A DNA stretch of 7,730 bases from Candidatus Iainarchaeum sp. (GCA_021161055.1 JAGHBI010000108.1:1-7730); one strand, 5' to 3'. Shown: positions 1 through 7,003, numbered from the stretch's first letter. The notes: generated by a model from the sequence alone, not told the origin. Translations and numbers: made by a program.

Positions 1-2027
1 CATTATTGCTTATATCCATGCTTCAGGATAAGAAACTACCTGACTATGTTGCTATGACTGGACAGATAGCTGAAGATGGCTCAATAGGTTCTGTTGGTGG
101 AGTCTTTTTAAAAGCCGAAAAAGCGCATGAAACCGGCATTAAACTATTCATGATTCCAAAAGGCGATGCATACCAAACGCACAGGTTTCCAGATGGAATA
201 AAAACAGTAAACCTGGTTGAGTATGCGCCAAAAAACTGGGGCATGATTGTTGTGGAGGTTTCAAATATTGATGAGGCGCTAAAATACGCTTTTATGGACC
301 TTAACAGCATCGATATAAACAAACAGATTCAGGAACAGGAGCCATTTGTGCCAGATAAGATTCCTCTTAAGGAAAAGTTCATGCCTATAAAAGAGCTGAC
401 CGCTCGCTATATAAGAGACGCTGAGGATGAAATAAAAGAAGCAAAAGAGGCTTTGAATGATATGCCTGTTTCTGGCAGAGAGCTCATGAGCACGCTTCTT
501 GAATCCCTCACGAATTCCCAGAAGCTTGTGAGCGATGCAAATATGCTTTACGAGGTCAATTACCTATATTCTGCTGCAAACAGCGCTTTCATTGCGAAGA
601 TAAATGCGCGCTTTGTTAAGGATATTGCCAAAAATCCCTCGCTTCTGAAAACAGGCTCGATGGCACTCGCTATGTGGAAGGAACAGCTTAGGACAAATAT
701 TAAGAAACTCAAGAAACTTTTGGACAGTTTTTACACTGCAGAGCGCCTCGAATGGCTTATAGCCGCAAAGCAAAGGGTTTCATGGGCCGAGGTCAGCCTC
801 AATAATATGCAGAATATGGCCAACCCTGTCGATAGGCTTCAGGCTTATGAGTTCGCATTGGGGTGGTATGAGATAGCGAGCGATTTTTACAACATTGCGG
901 TGGAGGCAAGCGATAAGTTCCATGCAAAACCAGAGCTTGAAAAGATGGCGAAGGAATACTTAATAGAGGCTGAGAACTGCGAAGCATTGCTTACCGAAGA
1001 GGATGAAGATGTAAAAAGGCGCATTGATGCTGCTAGGCTTGAACTTGAACAGGGCTGGTATGATGCAGCAATCCTTGATGCTGCCAGCGCTACTGGCTTG
1101 TGCTATGCACGCACTGCAATGGAAGGTAAAAAACCCACAACATTGGTGAAAGAACTTGAAAGAAGACTTTCTACTCTGAAGGAAAAGCTAAAAAGCGATG
1201 AAACTTCTATTTGGGCGGAGCTTTACAGCGTGCATGCTGAATATTTCCTAAAGTCTGCAAAACATCTCATGAAAACAGGAGCAAAAGCAAAAGCCACAGA
1301 AGAGGCCAAAACTGCACTTAGCTTGACTTCTTTCGCGGAAAAGATACTCAATGCAACAAATAAGGTGAAGGCAGCTCTTGCAAGAGCTGAGCGCAAGCCC
1401 TTGGTGATAAAGCTGCCCAAGATTGAACCAAATGCTATGCCTCTGGCAAAGGTTGGTGAGCGGCAGGCTGCTTTCTACGCGAAATACATGCCACTGTTGC
1501 TGGCTTCCATTTCAGGGCTTTTGGTTGTTGCATTGGGCTTGGTCCTAATCAGGCACACATACCCTTACAGAGCCCATCCAGAGAAAAAGCGCATGCAAAG
1601 AAGAATGGCTGAAATAGAGCAAGCGATACGCGAACTCGATAGAAAGCACCTCAAAGGCAGATTAAGTCATGCTGACTACCTTGAAAGGAGAAAGATGTAT
1701 GAAGAACAGCTAAGAGCGCTGAAAGAGGAGCTTTCAAGAAGATCAAAGCAGCTTCTCGAGATAGATAGGCTTCGTGGCGAGATGAAAGAGATGAGGTTCA
1801 TACTTGACCAGCTCAGAGCGCAGTATGCATCAGGCGATCTTCTGGAAGAAGACTACAAAAAAGCAATCGCTGAGTACTCCGCAAAACTAGAGAAAATAAA
1901 GGAAGCTCTCGCAACAAAGGAGCAGAGTCTCGAAAAGGAAACGAAGCCCAAAGCAAAGCGGAGAAAACAACCCAAAAGCAAGCGCGCCAGGAAACCTCGT
2001 AAAAAAACGAAAGGAGAAGGCAGATAA
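1..2027 (+). CDS. Membrane-anchored Lon-family (S16) serine protease, 5' end outside the window
   Basis: Partial gene: the reading frame is open to the left edge, so the true start, any signal peptide and the catalytic serine lie outside. Residues are numbered from the TTG at base 6. Residues 1-60 are the end of an S16 proteolytic domain: AMTGQI (16-21), then SVGGVFLKAEKAHETGIK, whose K36 aligns with the lysine of the Lon Ser-Lys dyad, then MIPKGDA. Residues 110-475 are a long alpha-helical region without a recognised motif. One membrane segment follows at about 496-515. The arginine/lysine-rich stretch after it suggests the C-terminus is cytoplasmic and the protease domain external (positive-inside rule, inference). 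The tail holds two similar helical hairpins (541-576 and 600-635) and ends in a very basic stretch (16 Lys/Arg in the last 27 residues). The architecture resembles archaeal surface S16 proteases (COG1750 type) more than LonB, because no AAA+ domain or adjacent membrane pair follows the protease domain. Substrate unknown. Confidence 0.85.
   Translation, partial: LLLISMLQDKKLPDYVAMTGQIAEDGSIGSVGGVFLKAEKAHETGIKLFMIPKGDAYQTHRFPDGIKTVNLVEYAPKNWGMIVVEVSNIDEALKYAFMDLNSIDINKQIQEQEPFVPDKIPLKEKFMPIKELTARYIRDAEDEIKEAKEALNDMPVSGRELMSTLLESLTNSQKLVSDANMLYEVNYLYSAANSAFIAKINARFVKDIAKNPSLLKTGSMALAMWKEQLRTNIKKLKKLLDSFYTAERLEWLIAAKQRVSWAEVSLNNMQNMANPVDRLQAYEFALGWYEIASDFYNIAVEASDKFHAKPELEKMAKEYLIEAENCEALLTEEDEDVKRRIDAARLELEQGWYDAAILDAASATGLCYARTAMEGKKPTTLVKELERRLSTLKEKLKSDETSIWAELYSVHAEYFLKSAKHLMKTGAKAKATEEAKTALSLTSFAEKILNATNKVKAALARAERKPLVIKLPKIEPNAMPLAKVGERQAAFYAKYMPLLLASISGLLVVALGLVLIRHTYPYRAHPEKKRMQRRMAEIEQAIRELDRKHLKGRLSHADYLERRKMYEEQLRALKEELSRRSKQLLEIDRLRGEMKEMRFILDQLRAQYASGDLLEEDYKKAIAEYSAKLEKIKEALATKEQSLEKETKPKAKRRKQPKSKRARKPRKKTKGEGR
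2001..2007 (-). terminator. Possible oligo-T terminator for the SMC-like transcript
   Basis: On the minus strand, about 29 bases after the SMC-like stop, a pyrimidine-rich stretch leads into seven T in a row. Archaeal RNA polymerase can terminate at oligo-T runs without a hairpin. The same bases encode lysines in the basic tail of the convergent protease gene, so the run may exist only for coding reasons. Confidence 0.3.
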
Positions 2028-2035
2028 ACTTGGAA

Positions 2036-4996
2036 TTAGTTAGAAGCTTCCACTACCAGCCTCTCATTATGTTTTGCTAGGTCAAGGCCTATTATGCTCG
2101 ATTTATCCTTGGAGAGAGTTACGCCTATTATCTGCATCGCATGTTTTATCACAACATTGTTATGTGTTATTGCAATAATATGTGCTTTCTTGGAGAGTTC
2201 CTTAATAGCTTTTGCTACCTTCATGGAGTTTATTTCATCAAGTGCAGCATCCGCTTCGTCCAATACATAAAGCGGGGCAGGCCTGTAAAGAAGCACAGCG
2301 AATATAAATGCTAGTGCAGTAAGTGATTTTTCGCCACCGCTCATCGCATCTATCGATTGGAACTTTTCCTTATGCTTCGCTTCTATTATCAGGCCAGCTT
2401 CCGTCACATTTTCATAATCTGTTAGACTTAGGGTGCCTGTGCCCTCAAAGAATTTGTAAAACATCTCGGAAAAGTTTTTGCTTATTACATTGAAGCAGTT
2501 CATAAATACCTCTCTTTTTCTCACCTCAATCTTTTCTATCATCTCAAGCACAGCATCGCGCTCTTCTTCAAGCTTTGCAATCTTTTCCTTAACCTCTATA
2601 AGCTGGGCTTCTTCATCCTTTATTGATTCGCTTGCGCGCAGATTTACAGGCCCTATTGCCTCAAGTTCTTTTTCAACCCTGCTCAGCTCTTTTCTGAGCT
2701 CCTTGAGGCTCATACCGCTCAGGAACGTTACCTGCGGCATTTCTTTGAGTTCTTCTTCGAGATCCGCTAGTCGCACTTCTGCCTTTCCCATTTCAAGTCG
2801 TATTTCATTAACTTCTCTTTCGAGGTTGCGTATTTCATTTTCTGCAGTGCTGGAGGCGTTTCTCAACGCATTGAGCGTTGTGATAGTATTTTCCTTGTCC
2901 TTTAAAAGCTCGCTGAGGGCTTCGCTCCTTTTTATTCTGGCCTCTTCAAGCTTTGCAAGCTTTTCTTTAAGCCTCTCTACATTCTGTTCTTTAACCTCTA
3001 TTTCCTCATTCAAAGACTTCTTTTCCTGTGCAATCTCATGCATGCGCGCTCTCAGCTTGTCACAGCTTTTTGTGATGTTTGCAATATTGCTTTTTGCTAT
3101 CTGAATGGAGCTCTCGAGCATCGCATGCCTGTGTTTCATTTCGGTGAGTTCCGCATACTTTTCATCGTGAGTGGCGCCTGAAAGTTCCTCTAATTGTTCC
3201 CTCTGCTTAGCCCTCTGTTCTTGCAATTCCCTGAGCTCTGATTCAAGCCTTGAGATCTCTCGCGTAAGCACATCAGTACTCTTTATCTGCCCTTTTTCTT
3301 CCTGTATATGCTTTTCCACTTTTTCAAGTTCCCAAAGCTTTGCTTCATAAAGTTGTAACTCATGCTTCAGCTCTGAAAGCTTTGCGAGTTCGCTCTCACA
3401 TTCAGCAATCTTGCTTGCGATTTCTTTCATCGCTTTCGCGTTCTCGTTCTTTCGCGCCTCAAGCATCTTAAGCTCGTTTCTTTTTTTCTCCTTCAGCAAG
3501 CGCTTTTTCTGTTCGCTTAGTGTACTTTCACATACAGGGCACTTTGCAGACGCCTTCTCAAGATTTGTAAGTGCTTCTCTTGTTTGTTCAAGCTTTGCAG
3601 AAAGTTCACTTTCCCTGCTCATTAACTTCTTTTCCTGGTTTCTCAGCTGCAAAACCATTGTTTTAAGGCTCTTCTTTTCAAGGATCTTTATGTGCTCTCT
3701 TAGCTCTAGGCTTTTATGCCTTGCCTGCTTTAGCTCTTCGAGCTTGTTTGAGAGTTCCTTGATTCTGAGCAGGCGCATCTCATTCTCTTTGGTTAATTCG
3801 CCAAGGGCCTTCTGTTTTTCCACAATTGCCTGCTGAAGCTCCGAAATCTTGGCTTCTATGCCTTCAATCTCACTCTCTACAGCTTCCCTGAGCTGTTCAG
3901 CTTTTTGAGCTTCTTCCGCAAAACCGGCTATTTCATCCTCAAGTGCCTGTATATCCTCGCTGAGCTCAGAAAGCTCCTGCTCTCTTTGCTCAAGCTCTTT
4001 CTTTTCCTGCTCTCGCTGTTTGAGCATACTTCTGAGCTCATCTGCAAGCTCGCTTTCCTGTTTCTCAAGCTTTGCTATCGTTGCCCTTTTGGTTTCAATG
4101 GCTTCCTCCAGAACTCTGATGTCCGCCTTCAGCTTTTCAGCCTCTTTCCCAAACTCCTGAAATGCTTTCTGCTGTTCCTCAAGTATTTTGGCTGAGAGTT
4201 CCTCACTCCTTTTTTCCAACTCCTCGATGCGTTTCCTTATCCGTTCTCTTTCACCATTCTTTTTCTCGATGTTTTCCTGGCACTTTTTGAGTTTTTTCCG
4301 GTTCTTTTCGAGTTCTGCCTGTATGGAATCAATCTCTGTTTTAAGTATGCTTGCCCTCACCTGATCTTTTCTTTCAACAAGCTTCTTGTAACGTTCCGCC
4401 TGCTCCCGCTCTCTCTGCAGTTCCTCAAGCCTTGAGAGTCTCTCCTGCAAAACAAGTTTAACATCCTTTATTCTCTGGTTCACTTTTTCGAGGTTCTTCT
4501 GTGCCTCTTCCTTCTTCAGTTCGAATTCTCTTATTCCTGCAAGCTCATCTATTATTGCTCTTCTCTGCTCTGGACTCATTTCTATAATTCTTGTTACATC
4601 CCCCTGTGCTACAAAATTATGCCTGTTTCTGAGCCCGAGTTCCTCAACAAGGTTTACCACTTCGTTGAGTGCAACCTTCTTGCCGTTGATTCTGCACTCA
4701 CTTTTCCCTTTTTTATCAATTATTCTGCTTATTACAATTGTTTCATTATCCTTCTTCAGCTTGAGTTCTACCTTTGCATAGTTTTCTCTTGCATTGTAAT
4801 TTATAAGCTCCACCATCTTGCTTACGCGCAGGCTTTTCATGGAGGTTTCGCCGAGAACAAAGAGCAGAGCATCCAGTAGGTTACTCTTCCCAGAGCCATT
4901 TGGGCCGATAATTGCGGTGAACCCTCTCTTAAAAGGCACTTCTGCTTTTTTGAATGATTTAAAGTTTTTGAGTACAAGCTTCTTTAGCTCTATCAT
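2036..4996 (-). CDS. SMC-superfamily ATPase with Rad50-type zinc hook (archaeal SMC-related protein)
   Basis: A 986-residue chromosome-organisation or DNA-tethering ATPase. The N-terminal head has Walker A GPNGSGKSN (31-39), the SMC-typical FVLGETSMKSLR (46-57), Q-loop Q131 in FVAQGDVTRII, and MSPEQRRAIIDELAGI (140-155). Coiled coil runs from about 165 to 480. CPVC at 486-489 is a zinc hook, with flanks much like Rad50. A second coiled coil runs from about 495 to 775. The C-terminal head has GPVNL (782-786), signature MSGGEKS (885-891), Walker B YVLDEADAALD (D913, E914) and H-loop H945. All ATPase motifs are intact. No hinge domain is present; canonical SMC proteins are about 1,150-1,200 residues and have a globular hinge here. 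Head sequence excludes true Rad50. The class matches archaeal SMC-related proteins such as coalescin and Sph (family knowledge; exact membership not tested). ATG start lies 15 bases after the membrane-protein stop, giving likely co-transcription. The ATG gives the expected MIELKKLVLKNFKSF start; no Shine-Dalgarno is visible. Orthology to any named gene is not shown. Confidence 0.93.
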   Translation of the reverse strand: MIELKKLVLKNFKSFKKAEVPFKRGFTAIIGPNGSGKSNLLDALLFVLGETSMKSLRVSKMVELINYNARENYAKVELKLKKDNETIVISRIIDKKGKSECRINGKKVALNEVVNLVEELGLRNRHNFVAQGDVTRIIEMSPEQRRAIIDELAGIREFELKKEEAQKNLEKVNQRIKDVKLVLQERLSRLEELQREREQAERYKKLVERKDQVRASILKTEIDSIQAELEKNRKKLKKCQENIEKKNGERERIRKRIEELEKRSEELSAKILEEQQKAFQEFGKEAEKLKADIRVLEEAIETKRATIAKLEKQESELADELRSMLKQREQEKKELEQREQELSELSEDIQALEDEIAGFAEEAQKAEQLREAVESEIEGIEAKISELQQAIVEKQKALGELTKENEMRLLRIKELSNKLEELKQARHKSLELREHIKILEKKSLKTMVLQLRNQEKKLMSRESELSAKLEQTREALTNLEKASAKCPVCESTLSEQKKRLLKEKKRNELKMLEARKNENAKAMKEIASKIAECESELAKLSELKHELQLYEAKLWELEKVEKHIQEEKGQIKSTDVLTREISRLESELRELQEQRAKQREQLEELSGATHDEKYAELTEMKHRHAMLESSIQIAKSNIANITKSCDKLRARMHEIAQEKKSLNEEIEVKEQNVERLKEKLAKLEEARIKRSEALSELLKDKENTITTLNALRNASSTAENEIRNLEREVNEIRLEMGKAEVRLADLEEELKEMPQVTFLSGMSLKELRKELSRVEKELEAIGPVNLRASESIKDEEAQLIEVKEKIAKLEEERDAVLEMIEKIEVRKREVFMNCFNVISKNFSEMFYKFFEGTGTLSLTDYENVTEAGLIIEAKHKEKFQSIDAMSGGEKSLTALAFIFAVLLYRPAPLYVLDEADAALDEINSMKVAKAIKELSKKAHIIAITHNNVVIKHAMQIIGVTLSKDKSSIIGLDLAKHNERLVVEASN

Positions 4997-5011
4997 GGTG
5001 ATCTAATCTCG

Positions 5012-5803
5012 CTAGCTGGTATGCTTTGAATAGTATAGGGTCAATGCGCCTAGAGAGAACCCTAGTATAATAGCGTTAAAAATAGACATTACTATTACTA
5101 CAATCAGTGTGTCGTTAATGTTCAGCAGAGCGCTAGCTTGCAAGGCCCCAATGGCGAAGGCAAAGAACACAACGATTATTGCTAACAGTATCGCTTGCCA
5201 AAAGTGCTTTTCAGCAAAACCCCAGCTTGCTTGCAAGGCTTTCTTCGCATTCATGTTCTCATATGAGAGTGCTGGCAGCGCAAATAGAAACAGTTTGAGC
5301 ATTATTACAAACACGAGCAGCAGGTAAACAGCGAGCGTTGCAATGTAGAGCCAAGGCCAGGGCATGGGCATCAGTATGAGAACCCAGCCAAACAGCATGC
5401 ACACAAACGCAAAGATAAGTACTGCTATAAGAAACGCAATGCTATTTGAAAGTGATTTGAATGCAAATTGCAAAGCGTTCTTTACTGAACCTTTATGGGA
5501 AGAAGTTTTAACATACCTGCAATAATATATCCCGAAAAATACGGTGAGCCATAACGTTGCTATGAACACGCCTAAGATTGTTGCAATATTGCCTGCCTGC
5601 ATTTTTGTAAAGAACATAACTGCTGAAACAATGTCTTTGTGCGTTATTGTGCCATATGATACTATTTCCAGAACCATATCGAGAAATGTTAGAGAGAACA
5701 GCACAGAAGACAGCGCGGCCATAACGGCTACTACAAACAGGGGCAGCAATGCTAAAGGCTTTTTTATCATGAGTTTTACCGAACCATAAACTGCATTCAG
5801 CAT
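5012..5803 (-). CDS. Six-helix integral membrane protein of unknown function
   Basis: 263 residues with about six hydrophobic helices: roughly 17-40, 73-95, 122-144, 151-176, 203-224 and 232-256. The N-terminus (KLMIKKPLALLPLF) and the segment ALPALSYENMNAKKALQASW (175-194), followed by GFAEKHFW and another helix, resemble a broad group of bacterial and archaeal membrane domains in which a 'P-x-hydrophobic ... A(L)xxSW' motif sits between helices 4 and 5 (for example the membrane domain of some glycerophosphodiesterases and related DUFs). That likeness is from memory and does not give a function; no catalytic residues are visible. The start at ATG 5801-5803 is supported by a GGTG five bases upstream on the coding strand, a short match to archaeal Shine-Dalgarno. 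Its stop is 15 bases before the SMC-like gene, so the two are probably translated from one message. A role in tethering or signalling to the SMC-like protein would be speculation. Confidence 0.85.
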   Translation of the reverse strand: MLNAVYGSVKLMIKKPLALLPLFVVAVMAALSSVLFSLTFLDMVLEIVSYGTITHKDIVSAVMFFTKMQAGNIATILGVFIATLWLTVFFGIYYCRYVKTSSHKGSVKNALQFAFKSLSNSIAFLIAVLIFAFVCMLFGWVLILMPMPWPWLYIATLAVYLLLVFVIMLKLFLFALPALSYENMNAKKALQASWGFAEKHFWQAILLAIIVVFFAFAIGALQASALLNINDTLIVVIVMSIFNAIILGFSLGALTLYYSKHTS

Positions 5804-5834
5804 GCAAGCACCATTCTAATATAAGCAAAGAGCC

Positions 5835-5849
5835 TTTTTATTCTTTTCG
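5835..5849 (-). promoter_or_regulatory. Possible internal promoter before the membrane-protein and SMC-like genes
   Basis: In the 59-base gap after the winged-helix gene, the minus strand reads CGAAAAGAATAAAAA. CGAAAAG resembles a BRE and AATAAAAA a weak TATA box. A start about 26 bases on falls near 5812, giving a leader of about 8 bases that keeps the GGTG just before ATG 5803. It would let the membrane protein and SMC-like protein be made independently of the regulator. Confidence 0.3.
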
Positions 5850-5862
5850 AGTTGTTGCATGT

Positions 5863-6828
5863 TTATTCCAAAATCTCCACATGATCGATTAGCCCGTCGC
5901 TATCCAGGTCAAGACCTTCAACGACATGCGCATAGCGTTCTCCATTGAAGCGGTTTGGTTTTATTATTTCCTCAGTGTTTTGAATCAATGCCAGCACAGA
6001 TGCTTTGGTGCCCGCGTTCCTCTTGCCAGCTAAGAAGAGTATTGCTTTATCCTCAAAGTACGGATGCCTTATCTTTTCAATTATCCCTATTGAATCCTCC
6101 GTGTACTCTTTTCCCGAATTCTCACTTTTTATCAACCAGTGCGCATTTTTCTGTTCGAACTTCACTGAAAGATGTTCGTTAGCTTCGCGGCTTGTTTTAT
6201 TTGTTAAAGGGCCACCGATTACAATAATATTGTCGTTAATCTGACTTATATGTTTGAGCATAGTATCTAAAAACACAAAGGGATACCGAATAGTTTTGCA
6301 GAGCGTTCCTAAAAAGCCAGCGAGTTCTACAGCTATGTGCGCATCCCTTGCTCTCGCCTTAAATTCACCATGTGAATCTGGAGCGCCAACAACTATCTTT
6401 GCGTTCAACTCCTGATCCTTTATGAATGGATTGAAAAACTTCTGCAATGGTTTTGGCATGCCCTTTTCAATGCCCTGAACCTTTGCTACGCTTCCAGAGC
6501 TAAAATCAGGCATGAACGCAAAGCAGCCTGTTTTCGCTTTGTAATACTTTGCTAAGCCGCCACGTTTCTCCTCACGCTTTGTAAGCTCAACCAAGCCGGC
6601 ATTTCGAAGCTTATTGATGTAATAATAAACCTCCTGTTGCTGCATATTCAGCTTCTTGGCCAACTCAGCAGGATAACTCTCTTTTTTCACAAGCTCTTTA
6701 AATATCAGCCAGCACTTCTCGCTGAGCAAAGGCTTTATTTTTTCTGTAGATTCAAGTACCTCAGCATCACATATAAAATATTTATTATCCTTCTGGAAGG
6801 ATACGCGAGCAAGCAATAACACCACCAC
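5863..6828 (-). CDS. Winged-helix (ArsR-like) DNA-binding protein with S-layer-like C-terminal domain and EF-hand-like end
   Basis: 321 residues. Residues about 33-100 form a winged helix: LLSEKCWLIFKEL, SYPAELAKKLNMQQQEVYYYINKLRNAGLVEL (recognition helix near 63-77) and a wing (REEKRGGLAKYYKA). This is typical of ArsR-like archaeal regulators. The rest is a conserved-looking domain with IVVGAPDSHG (145-154), RARDAHIAVELAGFLG (159-174), IIVIGGPLTN (201-210), and IGIIEKIRHP followed by AILFLAGKRNAGTKASVLAL (262-281). The last pattern recalls the C-terminal region of archaeal S-layer proteins (GI+ ... P ... LVAG ... GT+A), an assignment from memory. No signal peptide or membrane helix is clear, so the protein is probably cytoplasmic. 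Residues 307-318 form a 12-residue DxDxDGxIDxxE loop three residues before the end. The start is uncertain: three GTG codons in a row (6828, 6825, 6822) and no clear Shine-Dalgarno. The gene diverges from glmS and sits 59 bases upstream of the membrane-protein gene, so it may be the first gene of the minus-strand cluster. Ligand unknown. Confidence 0.85.
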   Translation of the reverse strand: MVVLLLARVSFQKDNKYFICDAEVLESTEKIKPLLSEKCWLIFKELVKKESYPAELAKKLNMQQQEVYYYINKLRNAGLVELTKREEKRGGLAKYYKAKTGCFAFMPDFSSGSVAKVQGIEKGMPKPLQKFFNPFIKDQELNAKIVVGAPDSHGEFKARARDAHIAVELAGFLGTLCKTIRYPFVFLDTMLKHISQINDNIIVIGGPLTNKTSREANEHLSVKFEQKNAHWLIKSENSGKEYTEDSIGIIEKIRHPYFEDKAILFLAGKRNAGTKASVLALIQNTEEIIKPNRFNGERYAHVVEGLDLDSDGLIDHVEILE

Positions 6829-6836
6829 AAGAAATT

Positions 6837-6870
6837 TATTACTATTATTAACTATTTTTTAATAGTATTA
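6837..6870. promoter_or_regulatory. Phased inverted repeat, candidate operator
   Basis: Three copies of one hexamer lie exactly 10 bases apart: ACTATT at 6841-6846, ACTATT at 6851-6856, and its reverse complement AATAGT at 6861-6866. The inner pair forms a perfect palindrome with a TTTT centre. The outer pair extends to 10-base arms, TATTACTATT (6837-6846) against AATAGTATTA (6861-6870), matching at 9 of 10 positions. It begins 8 bases upstream of the GTG start of the winged-helix gene and lies between divergent genes, which is where a dimeric autoregulator would bind. The region is very AT-rich, so chance symmetry is possible. Confidence 0.45.
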
Positions 6871-6880
6871 AGAAACCTTT

Positions 6881-6898
6881 TTATTTATAACGCATTTT
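6881..6898 (-). promoter_or_regulatory. Candidate BRE/TATA promoter of the winged-helix gene
   Basis: On the minus strand GAAAATGCGTTATAAATAA gives a TATA-like TTATAAATA (6890-6882) with an A-rich stretch before it. Using the usual archaeal distance of about 26-27 bases, transcription would start near 6859, inside the phased ACTATT repeat, leaving a leader of about 30 bases. The position fits repression by a protein bound at the repeat. Other AT-rich matches exist closer to the gene, including one that would give a leaderless GTG, so the choice is tentative. Confidence 0.35.
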
Positions 6899-6970
6899 CC
6901 GCTTAGCATTTTATCAATTCTTTTTTAGTGGTTTTATGCAATTTTTAGCGGGATTTAAAAAGCTTGAGTG

Positions 6971-6982
6971 CGAATTTATTAA
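6971..6982 (+). promoter_or_regulatory. Candidate glmS promoter, probably leaderless transcript
   Basis: CGAATTTATTAA contains a BRE-like CGAA and a TATA-like TTTATTAA (6975-6982) whose centre is about 25-26 bases before the glmS ATG. That puts the transcription start at or next to the start codon, which would explain the missing Shine-Dalgarno. A second match, TTTAAAAA at 6954-6961, would give a leader of about 20 bases instead. Confidence 0.45.
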
Positions 6983-7003
6983 TGTGCAAATTTTGTGGTT
7001 CTT

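Noticed and set aside
1..2027. Calling the first gene LonB (ATP-dependent Lon).
   Set aside because: The protease domain is followed by a 400-residue helical region and a C-terminal membrane anchor. LonB places AAA+ and membrane segments before the protease domain, which then ends the protein. What lies upstream of the window is unseen.
2478..3104. A 208-codon plus-strand open frame opposite the SMC-like gene.
   Set aside because: Its serine/leucine-rich translation is the complement of Glu/Lys/Leu-rich coiled coil. It has no promoter, no ribosome site and no family features.
2036..4996. Calling this gene rad50 because of the CPVC hook.
   Set aside because: Head motifs (VAQGDVTRII, SGGEKSLTALAFIFA, VLDEADAALDE, LVGETS-like region FVLGETSMKSLR) are SMC-type, and no mre11 gene is adjacent.
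6829..7003. A glmS-type ribozyme or other riboswitch in the glmS leader.
   Set aside because: The region is only 175 bases, very AT-rich, lacks the G/C-rich pseudoknot core expected, and the best promoter leaves almost no leader.
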